Shown: piece after piece, positions 53,439 to 63,133 of the stretch
Position numbering within the stretch: the first letter of the stretch is position 1
Layout of the letters: each line of letters opens with the position of its first letter
Assembly (NCBI GenBank): GCA_019429255.1
Contig: JAHYIY010000008.1
Location: 1-64,000, forward strand
DNA: 64,000 bases
Direction of reading: 5' to 3'
Source of the DNA: Desulfuromonadales bacterium
GTDB lineage: Bacteria > Desulfobacterota > Desulfuromonadia > Desulfuromonadales > Geopsychrobacteraceae
Translations under genes and position numbers: made by a program
Notes under the pieces: model-generated
What the model was told of the DNA's origin: nothing
What the model saw: the letters and a program-made list of their open reading frames with translations, nothing else
Database searches by the model: none

Positions 53439-54989
53439 TCACACAGATTCACCTTCGATTTCTGCCACGATCAAGTCAATTTCTGAGCGCAGTTGCTCGA
53501 TTCTGGCGACCGTGGTTTTCAGTTCGGCATTGAGCTGGGTGATGTTGACCTGTTCGCGGGTGTCTTTGGCGTCGACATAGCTGCTGACGGAGAGGTTGTA
53601 GTCGTTGGCGGCGATTTCTTCCAGGGGCACGGAGCGGGCGAAGTGGTTGATGTTTTCCTTGCTGTCGAATACCGCCATGATCTGGGCAATGTGCTCATCG
53701 GTCAGCAGGTTGTTGTTGGTTTCTTTCTTGAACAGGCCGCTGGCATCAATAAACTGGGTGCTGGTTTCGGTTTTGTTTTTTGCCAGCACCAGAAGGGTTA
53801 CGGCAATGGTGGTGCCGTAAAACAGGTTGGGGGCCAGCGAGATGACGGTTTCCACATAGTTGTTATCCACCAGGTACTGGCGGATTTTCTGCTCGGCGCC
53901 GCCACGATAGAAAATGCCGGGGAAGCAGACGATGGCGGCGCGCCCCTTGCTGGACAGGTAGCTGAGCGCATGCAGCACAAAGGCAAAATCGGCCTTGGAT
54001 TTGGGCGCCAGCACGCCGGCCGGGGCAAAACGGTCGTCGTTGATCAGGGTCGGGTCATCCGAGCCGATCCATTTCACCGAGTAGGGCGGATTGGAGACGA
54101 TGGCGTCGAAGGGTTTGTCTTCCCCAAAGTGCGGGTCGATCAGGGTGTTGCCCAGCTGGATGTTGAACTTGTCGTAGTTGATGTTGTGCAAAAACATGTT
54201 CATCCGCGCCAGGTTGTAGGTGGTGTGGTTGATCTCCTGGCCGTAGAAGCCCTCTTCGATGATGTGGGCGTCGAAATGTTTTTTCGCTTGCAGCAGCAGT
54301 GAACCGGAACCGCAGGCGGGGTCGTAAATCTTGTTGACGTTGGTTTGCTTGTGCATGGCCAGCTGGGCGATCAGTCTGGAGACATGTTGCGGGGTGAAAA
54401 ACTCGCCACCGGATTTGCCGGCATTGGCGGCGTAATTGGAAATGAGGAATTCGTAGGCATCGCCGAACAGGTCGATCTGGCTGCCATGAAAATCACCGAA
54501 GTTCAGCCCGGCTACGCCTTTAAGCACGGCGGCCAGGCGGGTGTTTTTATCCTTTACGGTATTGCCGAGGCGGTTGCTGGTGGTGTCGAAATCGGCAAAC
54601 AGGCCTTTGATGTCCCCTTCCGACGGGTAGCCGTTGGCGGAAGCTTGAATGGCGGCAAAAATGGCGGCCAGATCGGTGTTCAAGCTGTCGTTGTTGTTAG
54701 CATGTTTGGCGATATTGACAAACAACTGGCTCGGGTAGATGAAATAACCCTTGGTTTTGATGGCGTCGTCCTTGATCTCAGGGGTGATGACGTTGTCGGG
54801 GAGCTGGGCGTAGTTGATACTGTCGTCATCGGCTTCGATGTAGTCGGCAAAATTTTCGCTGATAAAGCGGTAAAAGAGGGTGCCAAGCACGTATTGTTTA
54901 AAATCCCAGCCATCAACTGAGCCGCGGACATCATTGGCGATTGACCAGATCTGGCGTTGCAGGGCGGCGCGTTGTTGGGTGCTTGTCAT
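53439..54989 (-). CDS. hsdM: Type I restriction-modification methyltransferase subunit M
   Basis: [48 protein letters not shown]. Confidence 0.97.
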   Translation of the reverse strand: MTSTQQRAALQRQIWSIANDVRGSVDGWDFKQYVLGTLFYRFISENFADYIEADDDSINYAQLPDNVITPEIKDDAIKTKGYFIYPSQLFVNIAKHANNNDSLNTDLAAIFAAIQASANGYPSEGDIKGLFADFDTTSNRLGNTVKDKNTRLAAVLKGVAGLNFGDFHGSQIDLFGDAYEFLISNYAANAGKSGGEFFTPQHVSRLIAQLAMHKQTNVNKIYDPACGSGSLLLQAKKHFDAHIIEEGFYGQEINHTTYNLARMNMFLHNINYDKFNIQLGNTLIDPHFGEDKPFDAIVSNPPYSVKWIGSDDPTLINDDRFAPAGVLAPKSKADFAFVLHALSYLSSKGRAAIVCFPGIFYRGGAEQKIRQYLVDNNYVETVISLAPNLFYGTTIAVTLLVLAKNKTETSTQFIDASGLFKKETNNNLLTDEHIAQIMAVFDSKENINHFARSVPLEEIAANDYNLSVSSYVDAKDTREQVNITQLNAELKTTVARIEQLRSEIDLIVAEIEGESV

Positions 54990-55011
54990 GGTGTTGTTCC
55001 TTGATTTGAAC

Positions 55012-55156
55012 AGTAACTATTCATCTGTCGTCCAAAAAACGTCATCCCCGAATGATCTCGTCGGGGATCTACGACGTTTAACGGCGAAAAATCAGGCCGC
55101 TGCAGGAGTCGTCTTCAGGCACGATGATCGCCGTTAAAGCGGCTCCTGCAGAGATA
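55012..55156. repeat. Composite intergenic palindromic element
   Basis: catccccgaatgatctcgtcggggatc hairpin; tttaacggcga...tcgccgttaaa and ctgcaggag...ctcctgcag nested arms. Confidence 0.6.
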
Positions 55157-55181
55157 CCCAACAGTTACTGGGAGATAAGCA

Positions 55182-55937
55182 TCAGCTCTCGGTCCGATTA
55201 ATACGGTTGGCGGCAAAAGCAGCGCCAAAACCGTTGTCAATGTTGACCACAGTCACGCCGGAGGCACAGGAATTGAGCATGCCGAGCAGGGCGGCAACGC
55301 CGCCAAAGGCGGCACCGTAACCGACCGATGTCGGCACGGCGATGACCGGTGCCGCCACCAGGCCGCCGACCACTGAAGGCAGCGCCCCTTCCATGCCGGC
55401 AACGACAATCACCACTGCGGCCTGGTGCAGTTGTTCCTGACAGCTCAATAGCCGGTGGATACCGGCCACCCCGACATCGACCAGTTCCTCTACTTCGTTG
55501 CCGAGCATGCGTGCGGTGATGACCGCCTCCCGGGCTACCGGCAGGTCTGAAGTACCGGCACAGATCACCAGAATCTTGCCCCGCCCCTGGTTGACGGCAG
55601 GCTGATGGACCAGGCAGAAGGTGCGGGCCAGTTCATCGTACTCTCCGCCAGGAAACTGCCGGGTCAGGGTTTCTCCTTTATGCTGATCAAGGCGGGTGAC
55701 CAGAACATTGCGTTGTCTATCATCCAGGGCGGTGATGATAGTGCTCAACTGATCGAGGGTTTTGCTCTGACCGAGAATGACCTCGGCCACCCCCTGGCGT
55801 AACTCGCGGTGATGATCAATGCGGGCAACGCCCAGATCTTCGTACGGCAGATGCTTAAGCTGGTTGACCGCGTCGCTGACAGTGAGATTGCCGGAAACAA
55901 GTTGTTCCAGCAGGGTGGTCAATTGGTTCTGATTCAT
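55182..55937 (-). CDS. larB: Nickel pincer cofactor biosynthesis protein LarB
   Basis: AGTSDLPVAREAVITARMLGNEVEELVDVGVAGIHRLL, VVVAGMEGALPSVVGGLVAAPVIAVPTSVGYGA. Confidence 0.95.
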   Translation of the reverse strand: MNQNQLTTLLEQLVSGNLTVSDAVNQLKHLPYEDLGVARIDHHRELRQGVAEVILGQSKTLDQLSTIITALDDRQRNVLVTRLDQHKGETLTRQFPGGEYDELARTFCLVHQPAVNQGRGKILVICAGTSDLPVAREAVITARMLGNEVEELVDVGVAGIHRLLSCQEQLHQAAVVIVVAGMEGALPSVVGGLVAAPVIAVPTSVGYGAAFGGVAALLGMLNSCASGVTVVNIDNGFGAAFAANRINRTES

Positions 55938-55958
55938 AGAAATATTTTCTGCCGGAGG

Positions 55959-56525
55959 TTACAGTCCCAGCTCAGGGGCTATGTCCTGCATGGCCTGAAG
56001 GCTTAAATCACAAAAATCCGGAACACTGACGCCGATTTTTTCGCACTCGCTGATGATTTCCCGGTTAGCTCCCGCAGCAAAGAGTTTTTCCTTGAAGCGT
56101 TTGCGGACCGACTTGGGTTTGACGCCGGCCAGCTTTTTGTCGGGATAGACCAGGGCGGTGGCGGTGATCAGGCCGGTGATGGTTTCGCCAGCCGCCAGGG
56201 CGTGGTGGAGTGGTTGGCTGCGGCGTTGGTCATGGGCTTGTTCATTATGCAGGCAGATGGCCTCGATAATCTCTTCGACAACACCTTCTTCACGCAGGAT
56301 GCGGGCGGTTTCATGGGTATGACGGCGCATGTCGTCCTTGGTCAGTTCGGCGTCCAGGTCGTGCAGCAGCCCGGTCAGGCGCCACAGGGTTTCATCAGCG
56401 CCCAGATGTTGAGCCAGTTTCCCCATCACCGCCTCAGAGGCCAGACTGTGGTTAATCAGATTGGTTTGTGTCAGATATTGCCGGAGTAGTTCAAGGGCGT
56501 GTTCGCGGGTGATGCCGTAATTCAT
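55959..56525 (-). CDS. HD domain-containing protein
   Basis: HSLASEAVMGKLAQHLGADETLWRLTGLLHDLDAELT ... ICLHNE. Confidence 0.9.
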   Translation of the reverse strand: MNYGITREHALELLRQYLTQTNLINHSLASEAVMGKLAQHLGADETLWRLTGLLHDLDAELTKDDMRRHTHETARILREEGVVEEIIEAICLHNEQAHDQRRSQPLHHALAAGETITGLITATALVYPDKKLAGVKPKSVRKRFKEKLFAAGANREIISECEKIGVSVPDFCDLSLQAMQDIAPELGL

Positions 56526-56712
56526 TTGTTTTTTAGACTCCTGTAAAAAAGTAACTCGGGCCATCATAACAAAAAGCGGATATTGTTGCCAAAACAACTA
56601 TCGTTTCGTCTCCAGGCGTTGACTTAGGTGGATGCGCGCAGTAGCTTGCAGATGAACGACGAGTCCACACAGATCGGAGACCACATAAAGTGCTCCGGTT
56701 GGGAGAAGTAAA

Positions 56713-57210
56713 ATGACCGCAGAACGAGATGATGATCAGCCCTTGAGCAGAACCAAAAAGAAACAGCAGGCACAACAGATTGCCGATCTTGCCGGGCAGC
56801 TGTGTGAGTTGTCGGATAATCGCTTCGGACGCATTGACCTGCCGGCTGAGATAGTTGCCGAAGCCCAGACGGTGCGCCAGACCGGCGGACGCGGATCACA
56901 CAAACGGCAATTGAAATATCTGGCGGGGTTGTTGCGGGAACATCCTGATGCCGTTGAATCTCTGAGGTTACAGCTGGAGGGGATGGATCAGGTTGATCGC
57001 AGCGACAAAAAGCAGTTTCATGCCCTGGAAAAAATGCGCGACCGTCTTTGTGACCCTGAGCAGTTTGACCAGGCTTGTGCAACGTTGCAGGATCAAGCAC
57101 CGCAACTCGACATGAAAACCATCATGCGCCTGGCCAGGTCGGTTCATCAGCATGGTGACAAGCGCGCTTATCGCGACATTTTCAAGCGGCTGCGGGAAGG
57201 GATGGCCTGA
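56713..57210 (+). CDS. yjgA: DUF615 / ribosome-associated protein YjgA
   Basis: EAQTVRQTGGRGSHKRQLKYLAGLLREHPDAVESLR; FKRLREG C-terminus. Confidence 0.85.
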   Translation: MTAERDDDQPLSRTKKKQQAQQIADLAGQLCELSDNRFGRIDLPAEIVAEAQTVRQTGGRGSHKRQLKYLAGLLREHPDAVESLRLQLEGMDQVDRSDKKQFHALEKMRDRLCDPEQFDQACATLQDQAPQLDMKTIMRLARSVHQHGDKRAYRDIFKRLREGMA

Positions 57211-57248
57211 TCAGTATTTATTGCCGGCTATATCGTTTTTCTGCCTAT

Positions 57249-57287
57249 AAACAACAGCCACCGTTAAAAACAGGGTGGCTGTTGTTT
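57249..57287 (+). terminator. Hairpin downstream of yjgA
   Basis: aaacaacagccacc...ggtggctgttgttt 14-bp perfect stem, followed by T-rich sequence. Confidence 0.8.
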
Positions 57288-57343
57288 ATGTATTTATGTT
57301 GATTTAGGTCTGTCTGACGAAGGTCAGGCAATTTCTTTGTTGG

Positions 57344-57835
57344 TTAGTAGGGAGCTTTAATCTTGGACAGTTGTTCCTTGCTGATTCCCGGAGTGTCGCC
57401 CCTGGCATTAAAGCGATTCAGATTCCAGGCACCTTCACCCATCCATGTTTTGATGGTCTGCAGGTTTTTGGCGCGTTCCTCATCATTGCTGCCTAAGTAT
57501 TGATACATATTGCCGGGTTTGCCGCCGGATGCGCTGCCATCGTCAAGGCGTCTCATCATGGCGCCGGTTTCCGGCCAGACGACAAAGCTCATGAAATGGG
57601 GGTAGGTGTTCATGCGCGGGGCAGTGGTTTTGCGTTCCTCACCGAGCAGGTTCCATTCGTTGACCTCGGGAGCATGGTCACCATGGCACATGGCACATTT
57701 TGCCTCTACGATGGGGGCAATGGCGTTTCTCCAGGTGGGGCCTGAGCCGTGACTGGAGGCGATAACAAGACCGGAAACGCCCAGGGTGATAAAACTCGCA
57801 ACGGTAGCCAACAGCAAAATTTTTCTTTTCAACAT
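57344..57835 (-). CDS. Monoheme c-type cytochrome-like secreted protein
   Basis: Signal peptide plus a single CAMCH (CXXCH) motif: VEAKCAMCHGDHAPEVNEW. Confidence 0.7.
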   Translation of the reverse strand: MLKRKILLLATVASFITLGVSGLVIASSHGSGPTWRNAIAPIVEAKCAMCHGDHAPEVNEWNLLGEERKTTAPRMNTYPHFMSFVVWPETGAMMRRLDDGSASGGKPGNMYQYLGSNDEERAKNLQTIKTWMGEGAWNLNRFNARGDTPGISKEQLSKIKAPY

Positions 57836-58010
57836 GCATTCTCTCCTTTAGTTGATAAGAATGAACTTCAATAAAATAATCGTGCGTATAATAACGGGTT
57901 TTTTACGCAAGATCAAGTTTTAATGAAAAATCCTTTCAAGATAGCAAGATCTAACCGCAGTCTTTGTATTAAATCGTTGCTTGGTTAGAAAGGACTTTCG
58001 TATCCTATCC

Positions 58011-58134
58011 TTGCATCGGGTCGGGAATCCTATGTCAAGGGAAGCGATTGTTTCCCGTTGGGTCATCCATGACCGCTTGTTGTCGCCGTCCATTGCGCCA
58101 AACACCCTGCGCAAGGATAGTGCTGAATAGTTAC
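58011..58134 (+). repeat. Structured repeat, copy F (degenerate)
   Basis: tcgggaatcctatgtcaagggaagcgattgtttcccgttgggtcatccatgaccgcttgttgtcgccgtccattgcg...tgcgcaaggatagtgctgaatagttac; right arm deleted. Confidence 0.85.
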
Positions 58135-58162
58135 GTTCAACTTAGAGAATACGAGGGACAAG

Positions 58163-58891
58163 ATGGGTTATGGTACCAGCAGGGCCCCTGTTGCCTGGGC
58201 GGGGTTGGGGCTTGCAGCGCTGATCGTGATAGCGTTCTTTTGGGCCTGGTGGGCTGATGTCGGGGCCTGGCTGGAACCTGAACGTTTATCCGGCTGGATT
58301 GAAGGTTGGGGGGTGTTTGGACCCTTGCTGTTGATGCTGGTTATGGTTCTGGCCGTTATTGTCGGTCCGATACCGACCATACCGATAAGCATGACTGCGG
58401 GTTTGGTCTGGGGGGTCTGGCTGGGCGCCTTGTATGCCGCAGCCGGGGCCTTGGTCGGCGCCTTAGTGGCTTTCTGGATTGCTCGCAAAGCTGGTCGTGA
58501 ACTGATTGTTCGCATGGTTGGAGGCCATGTCATTTACTGTCGTGAGTGCAGTGATACCATGTTGTTCGGTGTTGTGCTGGGGGCGCGACTCATTCCCATC
58601 GTTTCTTTCGCTTTCGTCAGTTATGGCGCCGGATTGACGGCGATGTCGGCACGTGCTTTTGCTGTTGCTACATTGATAGGGATGATGCCGATGACCATTG
58701 TTTACACGGGTTTTGGTGCCGTTATCACAACAGGTCACCTCCCGCTGGTGGTCGCCGGATTGTTTTGCGTGCTGTTGATGTTGTTGCTTCCACGAGCTGT
58801 TGAGCGTTATAACCTCTTCGGTATGCGCCGGTTTTTTGCTCATCTGCGGCAACAATCAGGGTCTGAAAATACCCATAAATCCGGCAAATGA
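58163..58891 (+). CDS. TVP38/TMEM64 family membrane protein
   Basis: VGPIPTIPISMTAGLVWGVWLGALYAAAGALVGALVAFWIARKAGRELI, GARLIPIVSFAFVSYGAGLT. Confidence 0.9.
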   Translation: MGYGTSRAPVAWAGLGLAALIVIAFFWAWWADVGAWLEPERLSGWIEGWGVFGPLLLMLVMVLAVIVGPIPTIPISMTAGLVWGVWLGALYAAAGALVGALVAFWIARKAGRELIVRMVGGHVIYCRECSDTMLFGVVLGARLIPIVSFAFVSYGAGLTAMSARAFAVATLIGMMPMTIVYTGFGAVITTGHLPLVVAGLFCVLLMLLLPRAVERYNLFGMRRFFAHLRQQSGSENTHKSGK

Positions 58892-59125
58892 AACAGAAGT
58901 GGTGATCAATGCCATCATGACACCAGGCCAACCATTGCATGGCTCCCAGGCTCAGAGCCTTCAGATCGACAATTTGGTGGTAAACGGGGAACACAATACC
59001 AATGAAGCTCATCGTTGGTTTTGTGTTGCCCGTTTACGAAAAACCCTGTCGGGCGCGTGTCCGCCCCGGCAGGGTAAAGCCGTCTTCCTGGCGCGCCGCC
59101 CGCTTCAGTGGCGGTGCTGTCGATG

Positions 59126-60127
59126 TTAGGGCTGGGCGCAGGTGCCGATATTGACAACCCCCGAAGCATTGAACACGTTGATGCAGTAGTCATCCCGGTT
59201 CACTCCCAGCCAGAGATTAGCATGGGATTCGTCGCTGCCGGTATACTTAATGAGTCCATCGTAGACCGGGGCAAATTCGTTATGGGGGACAAATATGACT
59301 TCCTCGGTGATGAAGTCGACATAACCATAATCGTTGCTGTAGTAACGGCCACTGATGGTACTTGCAGTGCCATCGTAATTATCATTATTCAAGTTCACAT
59401 AAGTCTCAAAAGAATCGATCTTGTAGTTTCTGAGCCAGTAAGTTTTTCCGGAGGGCTCTTCCAGGGTCATGTTGATGGTTGTGTGACTGACCACGTCCCA
59501 TTCATTGATTTTGCTAACGAGTTTGCCGTACAGAGCGTACCTGTCGACACTGTCGTCCAGGTAGAGGGGATTCGCCGTAAAGGACAGCGTTAGCAGCTCC
59601 CCGTCATAATCTATGGAGAGGGTCATTTTGCCGTTTAAGATTATGATGTCGAGCCCCTCCCCAACATTGCAGTCAAAAAAGGTGATGTCACCTTTGACGC
59701 TGGTCTCTGTTTCTTTCAGTGTGTCGGTTGTGTATCCGTCCGGATAGTTGCTGCACAATTCCCCGGGTTCAAGCAGCCCGAGCGGTGCTACCCGGTTGCC
59801 CGGTTGTGTCATGAAAAGGATCTGCTTGATCAGGGTCACCAGGTGATAGGGATCATCGATCCGGGTTGCCGAGGGGGCGGACGTTTCCAGGGACAAAGGC
59901 ATAATGTCGGCGTAGTCAAAGCCGCCGTAGGCGCCGAGGATCAGACCTTCGGCATTGTCCGCATCGAGGTACGCCATGGTGCGATCGCCGGTGTAGGCCG
60001 AGGAGGCGATATCCTTGCTTCCGCCACCCCCACCGCCACCACCGCAGGAAATTAGAAGCACAGGTAAAAAAAGGAAGAAAACCAACAGCACAACCAGATG
60101 AAATGACGGCGTTTTTGTGCTTCTCAT
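59126..60127 (-). CDS. Hypothetical lipoprotein
   Basis: Signal/lipobox LLISCGGGGGGGG; open frame with coding character. Confidence 0.65.
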   Translation of the reverse strand: MRSTKTPSFHLVVLLVFFLFLPVLLISCGGGGGGGGSKDIASSAYTGDRTMAYLDADNAEGLILGAYGGFDYADIMPLSLETSAPSATRIDDPYHLVTLIKQILFMTQPGNRVAPLGLLEPGELCSNYPDGYTTDTLKETETSVKGDITFFDCNVGEGLDIIILNGKMTLSIDYDGELLTLSFTANPLYLDDSVDRYALYGKLVSKINEWDVVSHTTINMTLEEPSGKTYWLRNYKIDSFETYVNLNNDNYDGTASTISGRYYSNDYGYVDFITEEVIFVPHNEFAPVYDGLIKYTGSDESHANLWLGVNRDDYCINVFNASGVVNIGTCAQP

Positions 60128-60554
60128 GACAGCCTCCTTTTATGATGTTAATTCTGGGATCCATGTGAAAGTGTAGTACGGAAACTGCCTTTATCAAGAA
60201 TCTTTTTTTAATCATAAATTATTGTTTTATAATGATTTTCTTGGTCAAGGAAGGGCGTGGAAGTAGCTGGAGTGCGGCATAAACAGTGCGCTTCGCAATG
60301 CCTCTGCTACGGGGTATTCCGCATTGTGACTTGATGCACTAAAGCGACCGGCATCAGGCCTGATTTAAGAGGGCGGATTGGTATATAATTCGTTGAAGAT
60401 TGACAGCCTCATCTTTTTATCCAACAGCAGGGTCCTGCCGTTGTCTTCGCCGATTTCTGCCAGGGCCTGCTCCAGCCCTTTCAGAATGGTTTCGGTCATC
60501 CACTGGTTGCTACGCAAACAGTGGATGACCCATGGTCAACTTCTTTCCTGGGCA

Positions 60555-60584
60555 TAAAAAAGCCCCGATCGCAGGGATCGGGGC
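60555..60584 (-). terminator. Hairpin downstream of the CigR-like gene
   Basis: gccccgatc-gcagg-gatcggggc preceded on + by aaaaaa (T-run on the minus strand). Confidence 0.75.
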
Positions 60585-60657
60585 GGTGGCAGTCAATGCC
60601 CAGGGTGGACAACGGCAAGAAATGCCCGGTTCAACTGTTTTATGTTGAAGCACAGTC

Positions 60658-61158
60658 TTACTGGCTATAATTGCCCCAGTTCTCAATGGCATCAATTACC
60701 GTACCATTTCCCGTTGCGATCATCAGAATGTCGTTGGCCACTCGCACATAGCGCTGCCCGGCCGGCGGCGGTCCAAATTGCTCGGCAACCTCTCTCGGCA
60801 GATTATGGAAGATGACATCCCTTGGCAACGGCTTGCCTAGCGTCCACTTTTTAGCTTGGCCGGGTGGCATACAATTATTGTTCTTTTTGGCAAGTCCCGG
60901 CGGGCAATGACCGGAGTTAAAACGACTGGAAGAGTAATCCTGTACGATCGTCCGGTGGCGGTCATTGAAATGGGTACTTGTCCTGTTCTCTCTGTAATTG
61001 TCTCTCTGACTGAGGTGCCTTTCCTTCTGTTCGGATTTGTTGCCCTTTTTGTCGTCTCCATCCCACTTGTTTTTATCTGCGAGGGCAGGGGATGCAGCGA
61101 GTACTCCGACGACTATCAATGCCAGGATGCGACTTTTCTGCAATGAAAAATTCTGCAT
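60658..61158 (-). CDS. RcnB/CigR-like secreted protein
   Basis: Signal peptide; CPPGLAKKNNNCMPPGQAKKWTLGKPLPRDV ... PPAGQRYVRVANDILMIATGNGTVIDAI. Confidence 0.75.
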   Translation of the reverse strand: MQNFSLQKSRILALIVVGVLAASPALADKNKWDGDDKKGNKSEQKERHLSQRDNYRENRTSTHFNDRHRTIVQDYSSSRFNSGHCPPGLAKKNNNCMPPGQAKKWTLGKPLPRDVIFHNLPREVAEQFGPPPAGQRYVRVANDILMIATGNGTVIDAIENWGNYSQ

Positions 61159-61440
61159 GTTTTTTCTCCATTTAAAATAATTGAATCGGACAGAAGTGTG
61201 TCTTTGATATTTTTCCGTATCAACATTGAGCAGTCATTTTATCAGCAATAAACGCACCAGTTGAAGGAACACCATATGTTTATTGCAAGGTATCGATTAT
61301 CAACAACAAAATATTGATTGTGATTAACAGAGAGGCTGAGACTGCTTGTTGGATTTGCCATATTTGAGAGTTTTGTTAAATATGACGGATCCCATGAATG
61401 ACCTGCTTTGATTCCGTCTCTCTTGTCTGATCATCATTGA

Positions 61441-61638
61441 CTCGCTTTTTTTCATTCCACTGTCGCCCGCGATTATCGCCGTGGTTGCCGCGAGTGCGAT
61501 TCCTGCCAGCTGCGGCCGGTGTGCGGTGGCTGCCTGGCAGTGGCCTACGGCCGCGGGCTCATCCCGTTGCGGAACAAGGATCCCGGCTGCTTCCTGACAC
61601 CTCCCGCAGAGATGGGGACAGGTCTTGCCAGTTGTTGA
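61441..61638 (+). pseudogene. C-terminal remnant of a radical SAM/SPASM protein
   Basis: ARDYRRGCRECDSCQLRPVCGGCLAVAYGRGLIPLRNKDPGCFLTPP ending in a stop; TGA directly upstream and no radical-SAM core. Confidence 0.65.
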
Positions 61639-61738
61639 TGCGGATCATAGTGAGCTCCTTTCAGTGGGCATAAAAAAGCCCCGATCACAGGGATCGAGGC
61701 TGGGGTGTCGAGAGTGGGTTTTTGAGGCGATAGGTGTA

Positions 61739-62380
61739 TTACTTGACCAAATCTGGCTGGTGTTTTTCTACAAGCTTCTGGGCCTTCTCAAGTATTCCGT
61801 CGTAAAGCTCGACATCGTTCATGTCAATAGGCTGCTTCAGCTTTTTTACTTCCAAGATTTGTTTCGGGCGAAAGATTATTTCCTTGTCCCACTCAAGGTA
61901 GGGGAGACCGCCATCACTCGGTTTGCGAAAAATCTTGGGTATCATGGCTCCAATCTTGAGGTAAGGTTTATTGCTGTCGTCGATTTCGGCGAAGTCAAAT
62001 TCAACGATGTCACAGTGCGGGGTTTTGCCTTTTTTGTATATGACAAGGTGCTGATCACCAGGCACACACCGCTGTTCCCATTTGTTGCGCTCATCTATCA
62101 ATGCATTACCGTATTCTTCCCGTTCTTCATCTTCCATCAGAGCTTCCTCCTCGGATATGTAAAGCTCCTCAATGGCCTTCAGTTTCGGGTTTTGTAGGGC
62201 CTCTTCGATCATCTGGGCAACGTAGCGATAGCCCATATCTGGGGTTATTTCAAGGCCCAAGCGGGCACATGTATGGCGCTGTTTTGTGTTTGGCTTTGAC
62301 TGATTAGCGGGTTGCTTGGCTGTCTGGTTGGTAGGTTTCTGTAGTTTTTTAAAGAAGTTCAGCATGACACGACCCTCCAT
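61739..62380 (-). CDS. Hypothetical protein
   Basis: ORF 213 aa with coding-like composition (MLNFFKKLQKPTNQTAKQ..., CARLGLEITPDMGYRYVAQMIEEAL); terminator-like hairpin at 61674-61700. Confidence 0.55.
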   Translation of the reverse strand: MEGRVMLNFFKKLQKPTNQTAKQPANQSKPNTKQRHTCARLGLEITPDMGYRYVAQMIEEALQNPKLKAIEELYISEEEALMEDEEREEYGNALIDERNKWEQRCVPGDQHLVIYKKGKTPHCDIVEFDFAEIDDSNKPYLKIGAMIPKIFRKPSDGGLPYLEWDKEIIFRPKQILEVKKLKQPIDMNDVELYDGILEKAQKLVEKHQPDLVK

Positions 62381-62473
62381 TTTTTGGACTAAAAAACAAC
62401 AATATCAGTGTATATTCAGGGACGTCCACGCTGAATGATATTCTCATTCCTATATGGCAACCCTGACATTCAT

Positions 62474-63133
62474 TCATTTTATTAATTCGGATATTTCATA
62501 AGAAAATGTTGACAATGTTATACCAAAAGTAAGCCAAATAAGACCTATAAGAGACACTAAAATACCATCAGTATGTGTTTCTTCAAGTTTAATATTTAAA
62601 TATTCTTTAATTGTTTCTGTGCTTTCTTCTACATCATCTTTAACCTTTAGATGTTCTTCAATGATTTTATAAACTTGATGGTCAGTATGTCTCTGATTAA
62701 TTTTAAGGATTTCTTGGTTCTTCAGGACAGCTTCAAATCTTTTTTCCAGACTTAAATCTGGATTGTCAGTAGACAATACATAGAGATTTCCTGTTCTAAT
62801 CTTTGTGCTGACATGAACAGAAGGACTTTCAACGAGTCCTTGTTTCCGCCACTTGGGAAAATTTTTCAACCAAGAGCCAATCATGAACATTAGTTTTGGT
62901 TGCATGAAATACTCACGAATTTTTAAAACGCCCCTAATAGCAAGTATCATTCCTAATAGTTGAAGTATATAGCCAGATATTCTGATTGATTCTTCTGATT
63001 GACATACATAAACTGGCATTAAAATAGCAAAGATAAGAACTAAAACAAATACAAATCCAAGCCTGGCATCAAGTAGCCAAATGTAAATTTCTCTCAAATA
63101 GTTAAAATATGATTTAATCTTCTTGAGTTTCAT
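62474..63133 (-). CDS. Hypothetical membrane protein
   Basis: AT-rich ORF 219 aa with several TM segments (LGFVFVLVLIFAILMPVYVC; GILVSLIGLIWLTFGITLSTFSY). Confidence 0.6.
   Translation of the reverse strand: MKLKKIKSYFNYLREIYIWLLDARLGFVFVLVLIFAILMPVYVCQSEESIRISGYILQLLGMILAIRGVLKIREYFMQPKLMFMIGSWLKNFPKWRKQGLVESPSVHVSTKIRTGNLYVLSTDNPDLSLEKRFEAVLKNQEILKINQRHTDHQVYKIIEEHLKVKDDVEESTETIKEYLNIKLEETHTDGILVSLIGLIWLTFGITLSTFSYEISELIK

Noticed and set aside
47375-54989. R-M locus as part of a larger integrative element or prophage
   Set aside because: No integrase, att duplication or phage genes at the boundaries; only RAYT and palindromes are present.
60365-60499. Possible 44-aa peptide MTETILKGLEQALAEIGEDNGRTLLLDKKMRLSIFNELYTNPPS as a RiPP precursor for the SPASM remnant
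   Set aside because: No RBS, its start lies in a 12-bp inverted repeat, no Cys or core-like region; more likely fragment of a larger lost gene.
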